From positions 3,596,001 through 3,660,000 of the forward strand of contig NZ_CP041151.1 of the NCBI RefSeq assembly GCF_006494715.1: DNA of 64,000 nt, given 5' to 3'. The position numbers and the translations under genes were made by a program. This DNA comes from Shewanella sp. SNU WT4 (GTDB lineage Bacteria; Pseudomonadota; Gammaproteobacteria; Enterobacterales; Shewanellaceae). Positions 1 through 9,275 of this stretch are shown here, one piece after another (the stretch's first letter is position 1; each line of letters starts with the position of its first letter). The notes beneath the pieces are model-generated. The model saw only the letters and a list, made by a program, of their open reading frames with translations. It had not been told where the DNA came from and did not search any database.

Positions 1-178
1 TAACGCCTTGTTTATCAATTAAGATTAAACGCTTGTTCGTAAAGATAAACAAGTCGCGCACCATCTTATAAGCCAGTGCTATTGTTTCACTATCGGCCAG
101 AATTGGCCTAAGTTCAGTGTCTAATTCCACTAAATCTACGGCACTGGCATTGCCCATTAAGGCATTTAATAAACTCAT
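1..178 (-). CDS. PH-domain protein, N-terminal fragment (cut by window edge)
   Basis: Only the first 59 codons lie in the window; the gene runs off the left edge. The ATG at 178 is preceded by a good ribosome binding site (AGGGAG). The peptide begins MSLLNALMGNASAVDL and contains the pattern 'KMVRDLFIFTNKRLILIDKQG', written here only as FIFTNKRLILID, which is typical of small bacterial pleckstrin-homology (bPH/YvbH-like) proteins of about 120 residues. The biochemical role of this family is not well defined. It is read away from the chemoreceptor gene's terminator, so it is probably a separate transcript. Confidence 0.7.
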   Translation of the reverse strand, partial: MSLLNALMGNASAVDLVELDTELRPILADSETIALAYKMVRDLFIFTNKRLILIDKQGV

Positions 179-244
179 ACTCACTCCCTTTGGCCAAACA
201 TTAACACCTAAGTGCTATTAAGCTACAAAACCTAAGCTTGTGCC

Positions 245-271
245 AATAAAAAACCCACCAATAAGGTGGGT
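245..271 (-). terminator. Rho-independent terminator of the chemoreceptor gene
   Basis: A 7-bp stem (253-259 pairing with 265-271, ACCCACC/GGTGGGT) with a 5-nt loop is followed on the minus strand by a run of five T (252-248). It lies about 50 bases beyond the stop of the minus-strand chemoreceptor gene. Confidence 0.75.
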
Positions 272-318
272 AATGGCGAGCTTAGTTAATCATTAACTGG
301 GTAGACTCAATCAGGAGC

Positions 319-1617
319 CTAGCCAATATTTAAATTAGAGACAGTTTTAGAGACATTATCAGCGCCGCGTTTAATTTCATCCATTACCGCCACAACTTCG
401 CTAATTTGCTGCTTACCGCTTTCAGCCGTATGCGCCACTTTATTCATTAATTCATTCGCGCTTGCCGTTAATGCACGGTTTTCACTCACAACTGCAGCAA
501 TTTGATCGGTCGATTGACTGGTACGCGCGGCTAATTGCCGCACCTCATCAGCCACCACAGCAAAGCCGCGACCTTGATCGCCCGCCCGCGCCGCTTCAAT
601 CGCCGCATTTAATGCCAATAAATTGGTTTGCTCAGCAATGGCGCTAATGGTGGAGACTATCGCTTCAATGCTTTTTGATTGCTCATTGAGTTGATTGATA
701 GACACTGTGGTTTTATTCACTTGAGCAACAATCACATTGGAGGTTTCAACCGTAGCTTTTAACAAGCTTGCGCCTTGCAACGCAATTCTGGCAGTTTCTT
801 CCGAGGAGGTATAAGCAATGCCTGCGGCATCACGCACTGCGTTATCCTGATTGATCTTATTGGTGATATCTGAGGCAAATTTAATGACTTTACAGACTTT
901 ACCAAACTTATCAACAACCGGATTGTAAGTGGCTTCTAACCAGATACTTTGGCCAGATGCTAATTTGCGTTCAAATTGACCTGTCTTAAATTGACCATTT
1001 TTTAGTTCATTCCAAAAATTGGGATTATCCTGATAAAACTTATCAAAACAGAACATCTTATGATGTTGCCCAATAATTTGCTCGCGGCTATAACCCATAG
1101 CAGTTAAAAAATTATTGTTAGCCGCCAATGTCTTACCTTCAGGAGTAAATTCAATCACAGCTTGCGAGCGGTTTAACGCATCAAACACTGCTGCTTGCGA
1201 TGCCGCCTGCTGATGTTTAACCGTCACATCGGAAGCGATTTTCATGATTTTGTGAACAATGCCGTTAACTCGGATAGGAAAATAGGTGGCCTCTAACCAA
1301 ACATCATCGCCTTTTTTATTCAAACGCTGGAAGGTTCCCGATTGTGGACGACCAGAGGCTAAATCCGTCCAAAATTGGCGATACTGAGGGCTGTTGCGAT
1401 ATTGAAGAGTACAAAATATTTGATGATGCTTACCCCGAACTTCATCCAAGGTATAACCTGCGACGCCTAAAAAATGAGAGTTTGCATCTAAAATTGTGCC
1501 ATCTTGGGTAAATTCGATACAAGCGACACTGTCTTTAATGGCCTGAATTAACGACTCCGTCTCTTGCAACCTGATTTCTGCGTCCGCGAGCTGCGCTTTT
1601 AATGCTTTATTAAACAT
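319..1617 (-). CDS. Soluble methyl-accepting chemotaxis protein with two PAS domains
   Basis: A 432-residue protein with two consecutive PAS domains (about residues 20-135 and 145-258) and a short C-terminal chemoreceptor signalling hairpin. The hairpin tip is recognisable ([19 protein letters not shown], about residues 327-346, then [17 protein letters not shown]). There is no transmembrane segment, so it should act in the cytoplasm, passing a redox or small-molecule signal to CheW/CheA. Size and layout match the BdlA/Aer-like soluble receptors (about 420 residues); BdlA of Pseudomonas controls biofilm dispersal. The ligand or cofactor cannot be read from the sequence. It stands alone, with its own terminator downstream. 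Confidence 0.88.
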   Translation of the reverse strand: MFNKALKAQLADAEIRLQETESLIQAIKDSVACIEFTQDGTILDANSHFLGVAGYTLDEVRGKHHQIFCTLQYRNSPQYRQFWTDLASGRPQSGTFQRLNKKGDDVWLEATYFPIRVNGIVHKIMKIASDVTVKHQQAASQAAVFDALNRSQAVIEFTPEGKTLAANNNFLTAMGYSREQIIGQHHKMFCFDKFYQDNPNFWNELKNGQFKTGQFERKLASGQSIWLEATYNPVVDKFGKVCKVIKFASDITNKINQDNAVRDAAGIAYTSSEETARIALQGASLLKATVETSNVIVAQVNKTTVSINQLNEQSKSIEAIVSTISAIAEQTNLLALNAAIEAARAGDQGRGFAVVADEVRQLAARTSQSTDQIAAVVSENRALTASANELMNKVAHTAESGKQQISEVVAVMDEIKRGADNVSKTVSNLNIG

Positions 1618-1774
1618 TATGTTTCATCCCTGATTTGATATTCAAGATTATCAACGAGTGCGAATCTGAAGAACATCAATGGCTATTAGTAAATAGAGCA
1701 TAGCAGTTGTGGCAATTCTTACTATGAATTGTGTGAATTCAACCTAAATCAATGACACCATCTTGTTATCAGGT

Positions 1775-2155
1775 CTAACGGCTAAACTCTAAGGTCAAAG
1801 ACACTGAATCTGCAAACCTAAGAGCATGGGGTTTATCTATCGTTACGCGCGCAAATGTCACTTGCGCAGGCTCACAGCAAAGCTGCAAGACATCGGCAGT
1901 CAGTCTTTCTAGCAACTTAAACTTACCCATTTCAACGTGTTGAATAATCTTTTTAGTAATGACTTTATAGTTAAGCGCGTGGCTAACATCATCGCTAATA
2001 AAGGATTCACCGACGGGATAATGAATTTCAATATTAATAATCACATCTTGCTGCTTATCCATTTCATCGGGATTAAAGCCAATGTAAGTGCGAAGGCGCA
2101 GGTTAGTGATCTTAATAATTGCTTGATGAATTGGTAGTGATGTCTGTTGATTCAT
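1775..2155 (-). CDS. folX: Dihydroneopterin triphosphate 2'-epimerase
   Basis: A 126-residue protein of the dihydroneopterin aldolase/epimerase fold. It resembles E. coli FolX closely over its whole length (NLRLRTYIGFNPDE, INIEIHYP, ALNYKVITKKIIQHVE, FKLLERLTADVL, DKPHALRFADSVSLTLE). FolX epimerises 7,8-dihydroneopterin triphosphate at C2' to the monapterin form, the precursor of tetrahydromonapterin. The ALNYK.ITK pattern and a 120-residue length favour FolX over the FolB aldolase. It is a single gene between the chemoreceptor and mdh, all on the minus strand but separated by terminators. Confidence 0.9.
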   Translation of the reverse strand: MNQQTSLPIHQAIIKITNLRLRTYIGFNPDEMDKQQDVIINIEIHYPVGESFISDDVSHALNYKVITKKIIQHVEMGKFKLLERLTADVLQLCCEPAQVTFARVTIDKPHALRFADSVSLTLEFSR

Positions 2156-2243
2156 ACACTTAATACTCCATAAATAATGTTCTTTTACCCTAAACGCAAT
2201 GACGCTAACTTATTACTTAAACAATGTTTAGGCTTTTGCACAC

Positions 2244-2269
2244 AAAAAAAAAGCGCCCGTAGGCGCTTT
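2244..2269 (-). terminator. Rho-independent terminator of mdh
   Basis: An 8-bp stem AAAGCGCC/GGCGCTTT (2250-2257 with 2262-2269) around a CGTA loop, followed on the minus strand by a run of T (2249-2244). It sits 15 bases beyond the mdh stop codon. Confidence 0.9.
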
Positions 2270-2284
2270 AGTAAAGCGAATCTA

Positions 2285-3220
2285 TTACTTTACGAACTCA
2301 ACACCTAATACGATATCAGCTTTTAAAGTATCTAACATGGCATCACGAGCCTGAGCTTCATAGCTACTGACTTCGCCATAAGGCAGTATTTTTTCAATGC
2401 CGTGTTTGCCAAGTAAAATTGGCTGAGCAAAAAACTGTGCATGCTCACTTCCGCCATCGACGTAAGCGCATTCAATCACATTCGCTTCGCCATTTAAGCC
2501 TTTGACTAAAGACTGGCAGAAACGGAATGCGGCTTGCCCCATAGACAAAGTCGCGCTGCCGCCACCGGCCTTAGCTTCAACCACTTCAGTACCAGCGTTT
2601 TGAATGCGTTGTGTCATGCTAGCAATTTCAGCATCGCTAAATTTCACACCTTCAATTTGCGACAATAACGGCAGAATAGTCACGCCGCTATGACCGCCAA
2701 TCACATTAACTTTAACGTCAGCGACATTAAGACCTTTAGCTTCAGCCACGAAGGTTTCGGCGCGAATAACATCAAGGGTGGTAATACCAAACAGACGTTT
2801 CTTATCATACACGCCCGCTTTTTTCAGCACTTCAGCGGCAATGGCAACGGTAGTGTTAACTGGGTTAGTGATGATGCCAATCAAGGCTGTTGGTGCAGTA
2901 ATCGCCACTTTTTCAATGAGATTACGCACTATGCCAGCATTGATATTAAATAAATCCGATCTATCCATGCCAGGCTTACGCGCCACACCAGCAGAGATTA
3001 ATACGATATCAGCGCCCACTAAGGCTGGCGTTGGATCTTCACCAGCAAAACCTTTGACCGTGACTGCTGTTGGGATATGACTTAAATCCACGGCAACACC
3101 TGGGGTCACAGGAGCAATATCATATAAAGAGAGGGAAGAACCTGCGGGCAACTGAGTTTTTAACAGTAAAGCTAGGGCTTGACCAATACCACCGGCGGCA
3201 CCAAGAACAGCTACTTTCAT
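2285..3220 (-). CDS. mdh: NAD-dependent malate dehydrogenase
   Basis: A 311-residue cytosolic TCA-cycle enzyme that interconverts malate and oxaloacetate. The start is placed at the ATG at 3220, which gives [17 protein letters not shown] and has GGAG seven bases upstream; an in-frame ATG 14 codons earlier (3262) lacks a ribosome binding site. The N-terminal GAAGGIGQ is the dinucleotide-binding glycine motif. The substrate-binding [12 protein letters not shown] loop (two arginines) and the catalytic histidine in [14 protein letters not shown] are present. The length matches E. coli Mdh (312). It is divergent from argR, the arrangement also known in enteric bacteria. Confidence 0.97.
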   Translation of the reverse strand: MKVAVLGAAGGIGQALALLLKTQLPAGSSLSLYDIAPVTPGVAVDLSHIPTAVTVKGFAGEDPTPALVGADIVLISAGVARKPGMDRSDLFNINAGIVRNLIEKVAITAPTALIGIITNPVNTTVAIAAEVLKKAGVYDKKRLFGITTLDVIRAETFVAEAKGLNVADVKVNVIGGHSGVTILPLLSQIEGVKFSDAEIASMTQRIQNAGTEVVEAKAGGGSATLSMGQAAFRFCQSLVKGLNGEANVIECAYVDGGSEHAQFFAQPILLGKHGIEKILPYGEVSSYEAQARDAMLDTLKADIVLGVEFVK

Positions 3221-3387
3221 AATAATCTCCGTATCTTTAAGATATTTGTGACATACATCCAATTCCTTGTTGCGCCAACATTACTTCATCGTCAACAGAA
3301 TAGCAATTATCCGTTAGTCGGAGGTTGTAAGTTGATAACAAATTGAATTTGTCGAATAAAACAAAAATATAAACAGGAATTTCACAG

Positions 3388-3401
3388 TGAATTTTTATTC
3401 A
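3388..3401. promoter_or_regulatory. ARG box (ArgR operator) in the mdh/argR intergenic region
   Basis: TGAATTTTTATTCA is a perfect match to the palindromic ArgR core TGAATWWWWATTCA. It lies 79 bases upstream of the argR start and about 168 upstream of mdh. ArgR is known to repress its own gene in enteric bacteria. No equally good second box at the usual 21-bp centre spacing is visible; a half-site (ATGAAT at about 3459-3464) lies nearer argR. Confidence 0.8.
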
Positions 3402-3479
3402 CAAAAATCGCAATTATGTTGACTCATAGCCGCCTTATATTCAAAATGGAATAGTTTTCATGAATATAATAGAGCCTAT

Positions 3480-3950
3480 ATGTCGACCTCAAAGCATCAA
3501 GATGATTTAGTTCGTACTTTCAAAGCCGTCTTAAAAGAAGAAAGATTTGGTTCACAAAGCGAAATTGTACATGCCTTGCAAGCTGAAGGTTTTACCAACA
3601 TAAACCAGTCTAAAGTATCGCGTATGCTCAGCAAGTTTGGCGCTGTTCGTACTCGCAATGCTAAGCAAGAAATGGTGTATTGCTTGCCTGCTGAGCTTGG
3701 CGTGCCAACCGCAGGTAGCCCACTTAAAAACTTAGTGCTAGATGTTGATCATAATCAAGCCATGATAGTGGTGAAAACTAGCCCTGGCGCGGCGCAATTA
3801 ATTGCGCGACTGCTGGACTCCATGGGCAAGTCTGAAGGTATCCTCGGCACTATTGCAGGGGATGACACCATCTTTATTAGTCCATCCAATATCAAGCACA
3901 TTGATGCTACGTTAGAAACTGTGCGTTCTTTGTTTAACTATTGCGAATAA
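3480..3950 (+). CDS. argR: Arginine repressor ArgR
   Basis: A 156-residue transcription factor with an N-terminal winged helix-turn-helix (about residues 1-70, including [20 protein letters not shown]) and a C-terminal arginine-binding and oligomerisation domain (about 80-150, with [14 protein letters not shown] and [11 protein letters not shown]). With arginine bound, the hexamer binds ARG boxes to repress arginine biosynthesis. The length equals E. coli ArgR. The perfect ARG box upstream suggests autoregulation. The ATG at 3480 has only a weak upstream purine stretch (AGAG) but gives the family-typical N-terminus. Confidence 0.96.
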   Translation: MSTSKHQDDLVRTFKAVLKEERFGSQSEIVHALQAEGFTNINQSKVSRMLSKFGAVRTRNAKQEMVYCLPAELGVPTAGSPLKNLVLDVDHNQAMIVVKTSPGAAQLIARLLDSMGKSEGILGTIAGDDTIFISPSNIKHIDATLETVRSLFNYCE

Positions 3951-3981
3951 TAACTGCGAATAACACCTGCATCCTTAGATA

Positions 3982-4007
3982 AAAAACGCACCTAATGGTG
4001 CGTTTTT
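3982..4007. terminator. Bidirectional terminator between argR and the DyP gene
   Basis: An 11-bp perfect stem AAAAACGCACC/GGTGCGTTTTT (3982-3992 with 3997-4007) with a TAAT loop and T runs in both directions. It serves convergent argR (+) and the DyP peroxidase gene (-). Confidence 0.88.
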
Positions 4008-4030
4008 GTCTCTAAAACATCAGCCTAGGT

Positions 4031-4972
4031 TCAATCAAGATCTCTTAGCATGAAATCTAATGACGGCGCGAAGAACGCTGAACCTGTGACTGCACGGGTA
4101 AAGTGCAGTAAGTGATCGTGATGGCCATGACCGTCACCATGGATCATGCTACGCAGCATCAATTCAAAGTGACTTGGATTACAGCACACAGAAATAAACA
4201 TCAAACCTTGGTTAGTCATTGAGCCATAAGGCATGCTTTGGCGTAAAATTTCTAAACTATTACCGTCAGCATCTTTCAGATTAACCCGTTTAATATGGCT
4301 AGTTAATGGCTTATCGGCACTGGCATATTCAATGTTGTCTTGCTTAGTGCGACCAATAATATCTTCTTGTTTTTTAATCGCTAAGCGCTGCCATTTAGGC
4401 AACATATGCGCATATTTTTGCACATGGATATAACTGCCACCTTTAAACTCACTATCAGCAGCGCCCACTAAAGCCACTTGCTGTCTGTGTTGACCTTTAG
4501 GGTTTTCGGTGCCATCGACAAAGCCGGTTAAGTCACGGCTATCTTGATATCTAAAGCCGCGCTCTTCATCACTAATGTCCACTAGCCCATCTAACATTTG
4601 GCAGCATTCGTTAGCAATTTGATGCAGTACATCGTAGCGATCGCAGCGTAAATGCACGAACAAATCATATTCAACCGCAGGCGCTTCAATATGAGTGGCG
4701 CTCATCGCTGGAAATGGTGCTAATTGGGCAGGACGAGCTAAGGGATACAAGCTATCCCAGTAATTGGCTCCTATTGCAACAAAGCCATTAAAGGCACAAT
4801 CACTATGAGTATCTGAACTTTCAAACAGATGCTGAGCCACTGTAGCTAAGCTTGCTTTTAACGCGGGCTCAGCGCCCTCTTTGGCATTAAGCATCAAATA
4901 GATGCTATGCAGATTACCTTCGGCACAAATCCCAAGCTGCTCACGAGGCATAAGCTGGTTATCCATGGTCAT
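4031..4972 (-). CDS. Dyp-type (dye-decolourising) haem peroxidase, YfeX/TyrA-like
   Basis: A 313-residue haem peroxidase. The family signature GxxDG is present as GFVDGTENP with the distal aspartate, followed by the histidine-bearing region (TSHIKRVN) and the conserved arginine stretch ILRQSMPYG. There is no Tat or Sec signal, so it belongs to the cytosolic YfeX-like class rather than the secreted EfeB class. Its natural substrate is unsettled; porphyrinogen oxidation has been proposed for YfeX. Two starts are possible: 4972, with GGAA four bases upstream, or the ATG at 4966 with better spacing. The fbp iron importer lies upstream on the same strand. Confidence 0.9.
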   Translation of the reverse strand: MTMDNQLMPREQLGICAEGNLHSIYLMLNAKEGAEPALKASLATVAQHLFESSDTHSDCAFNGFVAIGANYWDSLYPLARPAQLAPFPAMSATHIEAPAVEYDLFVHLRCDRYDVLHQIANECCQMLDGLVDISDEERGFRYQDSRDLTGFVDGTENPKGQHRQQVALVGAADSEFKGGSYIHVQKYAHMLPKWQRLAIKKQEDIIGRTKQDNIEYASADKPLTSHIKRVNLKDADGNSLEILRQSMPYGSMTNQGLMFISVCCNPSHFELMLRSMIHGDGHGHHDHLLHFTRAVTGSAFFAPSLDFMLRDLD

Positions 4973-4994
4973 TGCATTCCTATCAAAGTTACTT

Positions 4995-5013
4995 TTTTAT
5001 TATTATCAATAAC
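4995..5013. promoter_or_regulatory. Possible weak Fur box upstream of the DyP gene
   Basis: On the minus strand GTTATTGATAATAATAAAA matches 13 of 19 positions of the Fur consensus GATAATGATAATCATTATC, including the TGATAAT core. It lies 23-41 bases upstream of the DyP start. Matches of this quality occur by chance in AT-rich DNA; the case rests mainly on the iron-related neighbourhood. Confidence 0.35.
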
Positions 5014-5217
5014 TTTGACTATGCACGCAGTATAAAGATCAAACTAGCCGAGAAAAGTGTGAACTCTGGCACACACCATCATTAACCCTTGATCATCCTT
5101 TAGGCGTTCACACTGAGATGAGCCTGACCCTTTCCGACTCAGCGCTGCCTATCAGTTCAAACTAACATCTGCGATGCAATAACTGCAAGTGCCTAAAAAA
5201 TGACAAGTTGATCTGTT

Positions 5218-6300
5218 TTACACTAGCGCACTTTCAAAAATCACTAATGGATGAACTAATACGCTGATATCGACCTGCTCTCCACATTGAAATTCTTGCT
5301 GACTGCGCGCAATCAGTAACTCGCTATTCCAGTGCAAACGGTATTCACAGCCATAGCCTAAAAACTGGCGCGATACTATGTGCGCGGCGCCATTGGGGTT
5401 GGGCTGCAAACCTATATATTCAGGGCGCAATAATAAACGCCCCTCAAACCCAATAGCCTGAGTTAAGGCTTCTGGGCTTGAAACCTTACCTAAGGCTGTC
5501 ATCACCTCATGAGTCGATATGACCTTAGCATCGAGATAATTGGCCGCGCCCAAATAATCCGCCACGTATTGACTAGCAGGCCGCGCATACAGGGTCTCAG
5601 CTTTGCCTTGCTGCAAAATTTTACCTGAGGTTAAAATCGCTAATTGGTCAGCAAAAACAAAGGCTTCTTCTTTACTGTGGGTCACGAAAATGGCACTGAC
5701 TTGCCGCGCTTTTAAAATATCGCGCATTTCCATCATCAGTGAGTGGCGCACCTGCGCATCAATATTCGAAAACGGCTCATCAAGTAATAACAAGCTTGGC
5801 TCATACGCTAAGGCGCGAGCAATGGCGACTCTTTGCTGCTGCCCGCCCGATAATTGATGCGGAAATCTATGGCCTAAACCGTCAAGCCTGACTAAAGCAA
5901 GCATCTCTTCAGTCACTTGCCTTTGCTCGTGAGCGGATTTGCCCTTTAGCCCAAAGACTATATTTTGCGCCACAGTTAAGTGCGGGAATAAGGCATAATC
6001 TTGAAATATCATGCCCATGCCGCGTTTTTCAGCGGGCACAAAGACATCGCTACTACACAAGGTTTTGCCCGCTAACACTAAAGTGCCAGCGCTTATCGGT
6101 TGCAGTCCGGCAATGGCGCGCAGCAAGGTGGTTTTACCGCAGCCACTTGGGCCCAATAACGCGAGGATTTGCCCACGTTCTAAGCTGAGCCCTAATTGAT
6201 TTAATACCTTATGGTCTTGATATGCGCAGCTTAAGTCACTGACTGTCAGCGCTAACTCTTCTTTAAGAGGAAAATGCAGTGGCGGCGGCAAGCTGGTCAT
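5218..6300 (-). CDS. fbpC: Ferric-iron ABC transporter ATP-binding protein
   Basis: A 360-residue ATPase energising iron(III) import. Walker A (GPSGCGKTT), Q-loop (IFQDYALFPHLTV), ABC signature (LSGGQQQRVAIARAL), Walker B (LLLLDEPFSNID) and the switch histidine (FVTHSKEEA) are all present. The C-terminal 120 residues form the TOBE-type domain of the FbpC/CysA group. It overlaps the permease stop by four bases (ATGA), so translation is probably coupled. It is the last gene of an fbpA-fbpB-fbpC operon under a Fur box. Confidence 0.93.
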   Translation of the reverse strand: MTSLPPPLHFPLKEELALTVSDLSCAYQDHKVLNQLGLSLERGQILALLGPSGCGKTTLLRAIAGLQPISAGTLVLAGKTLCSSDVFVPAEKRGMGMIFQDYALFPHLTVAQNIVFGLKGKSAHEQRQVTEEMLALVRLDGLGHRFPHQLSGGQQQRVAIARALAYEPSLLLLDEPFSNIDAQVRHSLMMEMRDILKARQVSAIFVTHSKEEAFVFADQLAILTSGKILQQGKAETLYARPASQYVADYLGAANYLDAKVISTHEVMTALGKVSSPEALTQAIGFEGRLLLRPEYIGLQPNPNGAAHIVSRQFLGYGCEYRLHWNSELLIARSQQEFQCGEQVDISVLVHPLVIFESALV

Positions 6301-7925
6301 TGTTGCTCCATGGAACGATTCAATAAAAATAACGGCAATAAACCTACTAACACAATCACGACGGCCCCTAAGGCTGCATGCTCTAACTGTTCATCAGAGA
6401 CATATTGAAACACATACGTGGCTAAATTCTCATAACCTATGGGTCGCAGCAATAAGGCGGCAGGCAACTCTTTCATGCTTTCAATAAAGACTAATAACAT
6501 AGCCACCACAGCGCCTTTTTTCAGCAAAGGCAAGTGTACTTGGGCAAATAAGCGCCAAGGTTGGCTACCCATAGTTAACGCCGCCATATCCAAGCTTGGA
6601 CTAATGCGCTTATAACTGCCCTCTATACTCCCAATGGCGATGGCCGCAAAACGAATGCAAAACGCCAGTACTAAGGCGACTAACGAGCCAGTTAACAGTA
6701 AACCAGGTTCAGGCAACCCCAAAAAATGCATACCATCGTTGATAGCAAAATCAAGCCAAGTCAACGGGATTAACACAGCAATGGCCAGCACAGTGCCAGG
6801 TAAGGCGTAACCCAGTGTGCATAAACGCGCTGGCATAGCATCAAGCTTACGCGGGCTTACCCGTGAGACAAACTGTAAGCACAAGGCGAACAACAAACAC
6901 AACACACTCACCACAGCCGCTAACCCTAAGCTGTTTAAGCTGTATTGCCAAAAATTGCTATGCCAACTAACAGCGAAATAGTGAATGCTGTAGGAAATGA
7001 GTACCGCCATGGGGATAGCAAATGCCAGCAGCAATAATAGCAAGCAGTAAGCTGTAACTAGCCAAGCTTGCCAGCGTGCTAAGGGCAACAATTCAATGGC
7101 AGCAACCTGCCCTGATTTTTGAAATAACTGCTGTTTTCGCCGAGCAAAGCGCTCACTGCCTACTAACAGCAGCACTAACATGAGGATCATCAAGGACAAA
7201 CGCGCCGCGGTTGTCATGCTGCCATAGCCAAGCCAAGCATCATACACACCTGTGGTTAAGGTCGGGACGGCAAAGTAGCTCACAGTGGCAAAGTCAGCCG
7301 CGGTTTCCATGGCAACCAATGCCACGCCGACCGCTAAAGCGGGGCGAGCAAGCGGCAAGGAGATTCGCCAAAACACTTGCCATGAACTCGCGCCCATCAC
7401 TTTGGCCGCCTGCGGCAAATGCACCGATTGCTCCATAAAGGCCGCGCGCCCGAGCAAGTAAATATACGGGAATAACACCAATGCCAGCATAACCGCGGCG
7501 CCGCTTAACGAGCGCACTTGCCAAAAGGAATAATCATGACTGGTTTGCCAACCAAATACGGATCGTAAAGTGCGCTGCACTGGGCCTGCGTAATCCAGCA
7601 AGTCAGTGTAAACATAAGCCACTATGTAGGCGGGCATAGATAAAGGCAGCAATAACGCCCACTGCAACCATGAACGCCCAGGGAAATCACAGCGAGCAAC
7701 CCAAAAGGCAGCCGGCAAAGCCAATAGCAAGGCGCCAACCGCCACTAGGCCGACTAAGAGTAAGGTATTAACTATGTATTGAGATAAGACGGTATCGCGC
7801 AAATGAGTAAACACATCAGCGCTTGGCAGTAAGGCTTGGAACACCAAAGCTGCCAAGGGCGATGCAATAATAACAACTATCAATAAGGCGCTGAATGACC
7901 AGCGCCGTGACAAGGTAAGGATCAT
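6297..7925 (-). CDS. fbpB: Ferric-iron ABC transporter permease (fused double permease)
   Basis: A 542-residue inner-membrane protein with two homologous permease halves, each with a binding-protein-dependent transport domain (about residues 55-255 and 330-535). The EAA-like loops are visible as KVMGASSWQVFWRISLPLARPA and AALTMGSQPWRLFAQVHLPLL, given here as KVMGASSWQVFWRI and LTMGSQPWRLFAQV. The double-permease layout and about 12 hydrophobic segments are typical of FbpB/SfuB iron(III) systems. It follows fbpA by 51 bases and overlaps fbpC by four. Confidence 0.92.
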   Translation of the reverse strand: MILTLSRRWSFSALLIVVIIASPLAALVFQALLPSADVFTHLRDTVLSQYIVNTLLLVGLVAVGALLLALPAAFWVARCDFPGRSWLQWALLLPLSMPAYIVAYVYTDLLDYAGPVQRTLRSVFGWQTSHDYSFWQVRSLSGAAVMLALVLFPYIYLLGRAAFMEQSVHLPQAAKVMGASSWQVFWRISLPLARPALAVGVALVAMETAADFATVSYFAVPTLTTGVYDAWLGYGSMTTAARLSLMILMLVLLLVGSERFARRKQQLFQKSGQVAAIELLPLARWQAWLVTAYCLLLLLLAFAIPMAVLISYSIHYFAVSWHSNFWQYSLNSLGLAAVVSVLCLLFALCLQFVSRVSPRKLDAMPARLCTLGYALPGTVLAIAVLIPLTWLDFAINDGMHFLGLPEPGLLLTGSLVALVLAFCIRFAAIAIGSIEGSYKRISPSLDMAALTMGSQPWRLFAQVHLPLLKKGAVVAMLLVFIESMKELPAALLLRPIGYENLATYVFQYVSDEQLEHAALGAVVIVLVGLLPLFLLNRSMEQQ

Positions 7926-7976
7926 GAATCTTCCGAATACAACTGCAAAATCAGACGATTAAGCATTTTCAGCAAT

Positions 7977-8984
7977 TTACAAATCAAACTTCACTTCATC
8001 AAGCAGCTTAACCGCGGCGCTATGGTTATCGGCCAGCGCTTGAATAGGTAAATGATCTTCTTTGAATTTACCCCACGAGGCGACCATAGCTGATGCTGGT
8101 ACTTGTGGATTGACTGGGTACTCGAAATTGACCTCGGCATATTTAGTTTGAGCTTCATTAGAGGCTAAATATTCCATCAATTTAAGAGTCGATGCTTGAT
8201 GAGGCGCATGCTTAGTCATGGCCATGCCAGAGACATTAATATGAGCGCCGCGAGAAGATTGGTTAGGGAAGTTAATCACCACAGATTCAGCCCAAGCTTG
8301 CTGCTCAGGGTCCATCATCATGCTGCCTAAGTAGTAACTGTTACCTATGGCAATATCACATAAACCTTCTTTCACCGCTTTTACTTGCGCTCTATCGTTA
8401 CCTTGTGGGCGCTGCGCTAAGTTCGCTTTAAAGCCTTCTAACCATGCGCGAGTTTCAGCCTCACCATGATGGGACAACATAGAGGCAACTAAGGCAATGT
8501 TGTAAGGGTGCTTGCCACTGCGGGTACAGATTTTGCCTTTAAATTGCGGTGAGGCTAAGTCTTCATAAGAAACATCAATGGCGCCAAGGCGCTCTTTCGA
8601 TGAATAAATGTTGCGTACGCGCTTAGTGAGGGAAAACCATAAGTCATCGCGAGAGCGAAATTGCTCAGGAATGGCAGCGCTCAGGCTATCACTCGCGACG
8701 GGTTGCACTAAATCTAATTCAACCAATTCCATTAAACGTGAGAAATCAGCCGTTAACACTAGATCGGCAGGAGATAATCGGCCTTCGCGCTTAATGCGTT
8801 CTGCGATACCATCTTTGGCAAATACCACATCAACCTTAATCCCTGTTTTAGCAGTAAAGTCTTTCAAAATAGGTTCAATTAAAAACGGCTGACGATAGGA
8901 ATAGACTGTCACGCTATCAGGTGCTGCCATCAGGGGCGCAGAGATAGTCGCCATAGCCAACACGAGTCCAGATAGTAATCTCAT
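7977..8984 (-). CDS. fbpA: Periplasmic iron(III)-binding protein of the Fbp importer
   Basis: A 335-residue periplasmic binding protein with a clear signal peptide (MRLLSGLVLAMATISAPLMA). The ATG at 8984 is chosen because AGGAG lies nine bases upstream; an in-frame ATG at 9005 would leave that ribosome binding site inside the gene. The family's iron-ligand tyrosine pair is seen in IAIGNSYYLGSMM, and the N-terminal lobe begins VTVYSYRQPFLIEPIL. Ferric iron captured here would pass to FbpBC. A near-consensus Fur box lies 44 bases upstream of the start. Confidence 0.93.
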   Translation of the reverse strand: MRLLSGLVLAMATISAPLMAAPDSVTVYSYRQPFLIEPILKDFTAKTGIKVDVVFAKDGIAERIKREGRLSPADLVLTADFSRLMELVELDLVQPVASDSLSAAIPEQFRSRDDLWFSLTKRVRNIYSSKERLGAIDVSYEDLASPQFKGKICTRSGKHPYNIALVASMLSHHGEAETRAWLEGFKANLAQRPQGNDRAQVKAVKEGLCDIAIGNSYYLGSMMMDPEQQAWAESVVINFPNQSSRGAHINVSGMAMTKHAPHQASTLKLMEYLASNEAQTKYAEVNFEYPVNPQVPASAMVASWGKFKEDHLPIQALADNHSAAVKLLDEVKFDL

Positions 8985-9027
8985 TATGTACAACTCCTTG
9001 TGCAAGATGGTAAGTGTTAATGCGCAC

Positions 9028-9046
9028 GCTAATGATAATGGTTATC
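9028..9046. promoter_or_regulatory. Fur box controlling fbpABC
   Basis: GCTAATGATAATGGTTATC matches 16 of 19 positions of the Fur consensus GATAATGATAATCATTATC. It lies just upstream of fbpA, in the expected place for iron-dependent repression of the importer. Confidence 0.82.
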
Positions 9047-9237
9047 AATATCGCAAATACTAAACCAAAGTATAACAAGTTGCAATCACATAGCATGGGG
9101 ATTAATAAGGGATTTTTAACATCCACTAATCACTCGATTACCACCCTATAGATCGTCGTGATCAGGCATAACAGCTAACCACCCAAATAGGGATATTCCT
9201 TGTGTGAGCAGATATTAGCTTACACCAGAGTGATATC

Positions 9238-9269
9238 AGCGAGCGCTAAAGGGCAGACTAGCGCTCGCT
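9238..9269 (-). terminator. Strong hairpin downstream of the GST gene
   Basis: A perfect 10-bp stem AGCGAGCGCT/AGCGCTCGCT (9238-9247 with 9260-9269) with a 12-nt loop lies just beyond the stop of the minus-strand GST-like gene. There is no T run after it, so terminator function is inferred from position only. Confidence 0.5.
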
Positions 9270-9275
9270 ACACAG

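Noticed and set aside
9047..9275. A small minus-strand ORF (8917-9126) overlapping the fbpA start
   Set aside because: It overlaps the Fur box and the fbpA signal peptide in another frame, has no ribosome binding site and shows no recognisable features.
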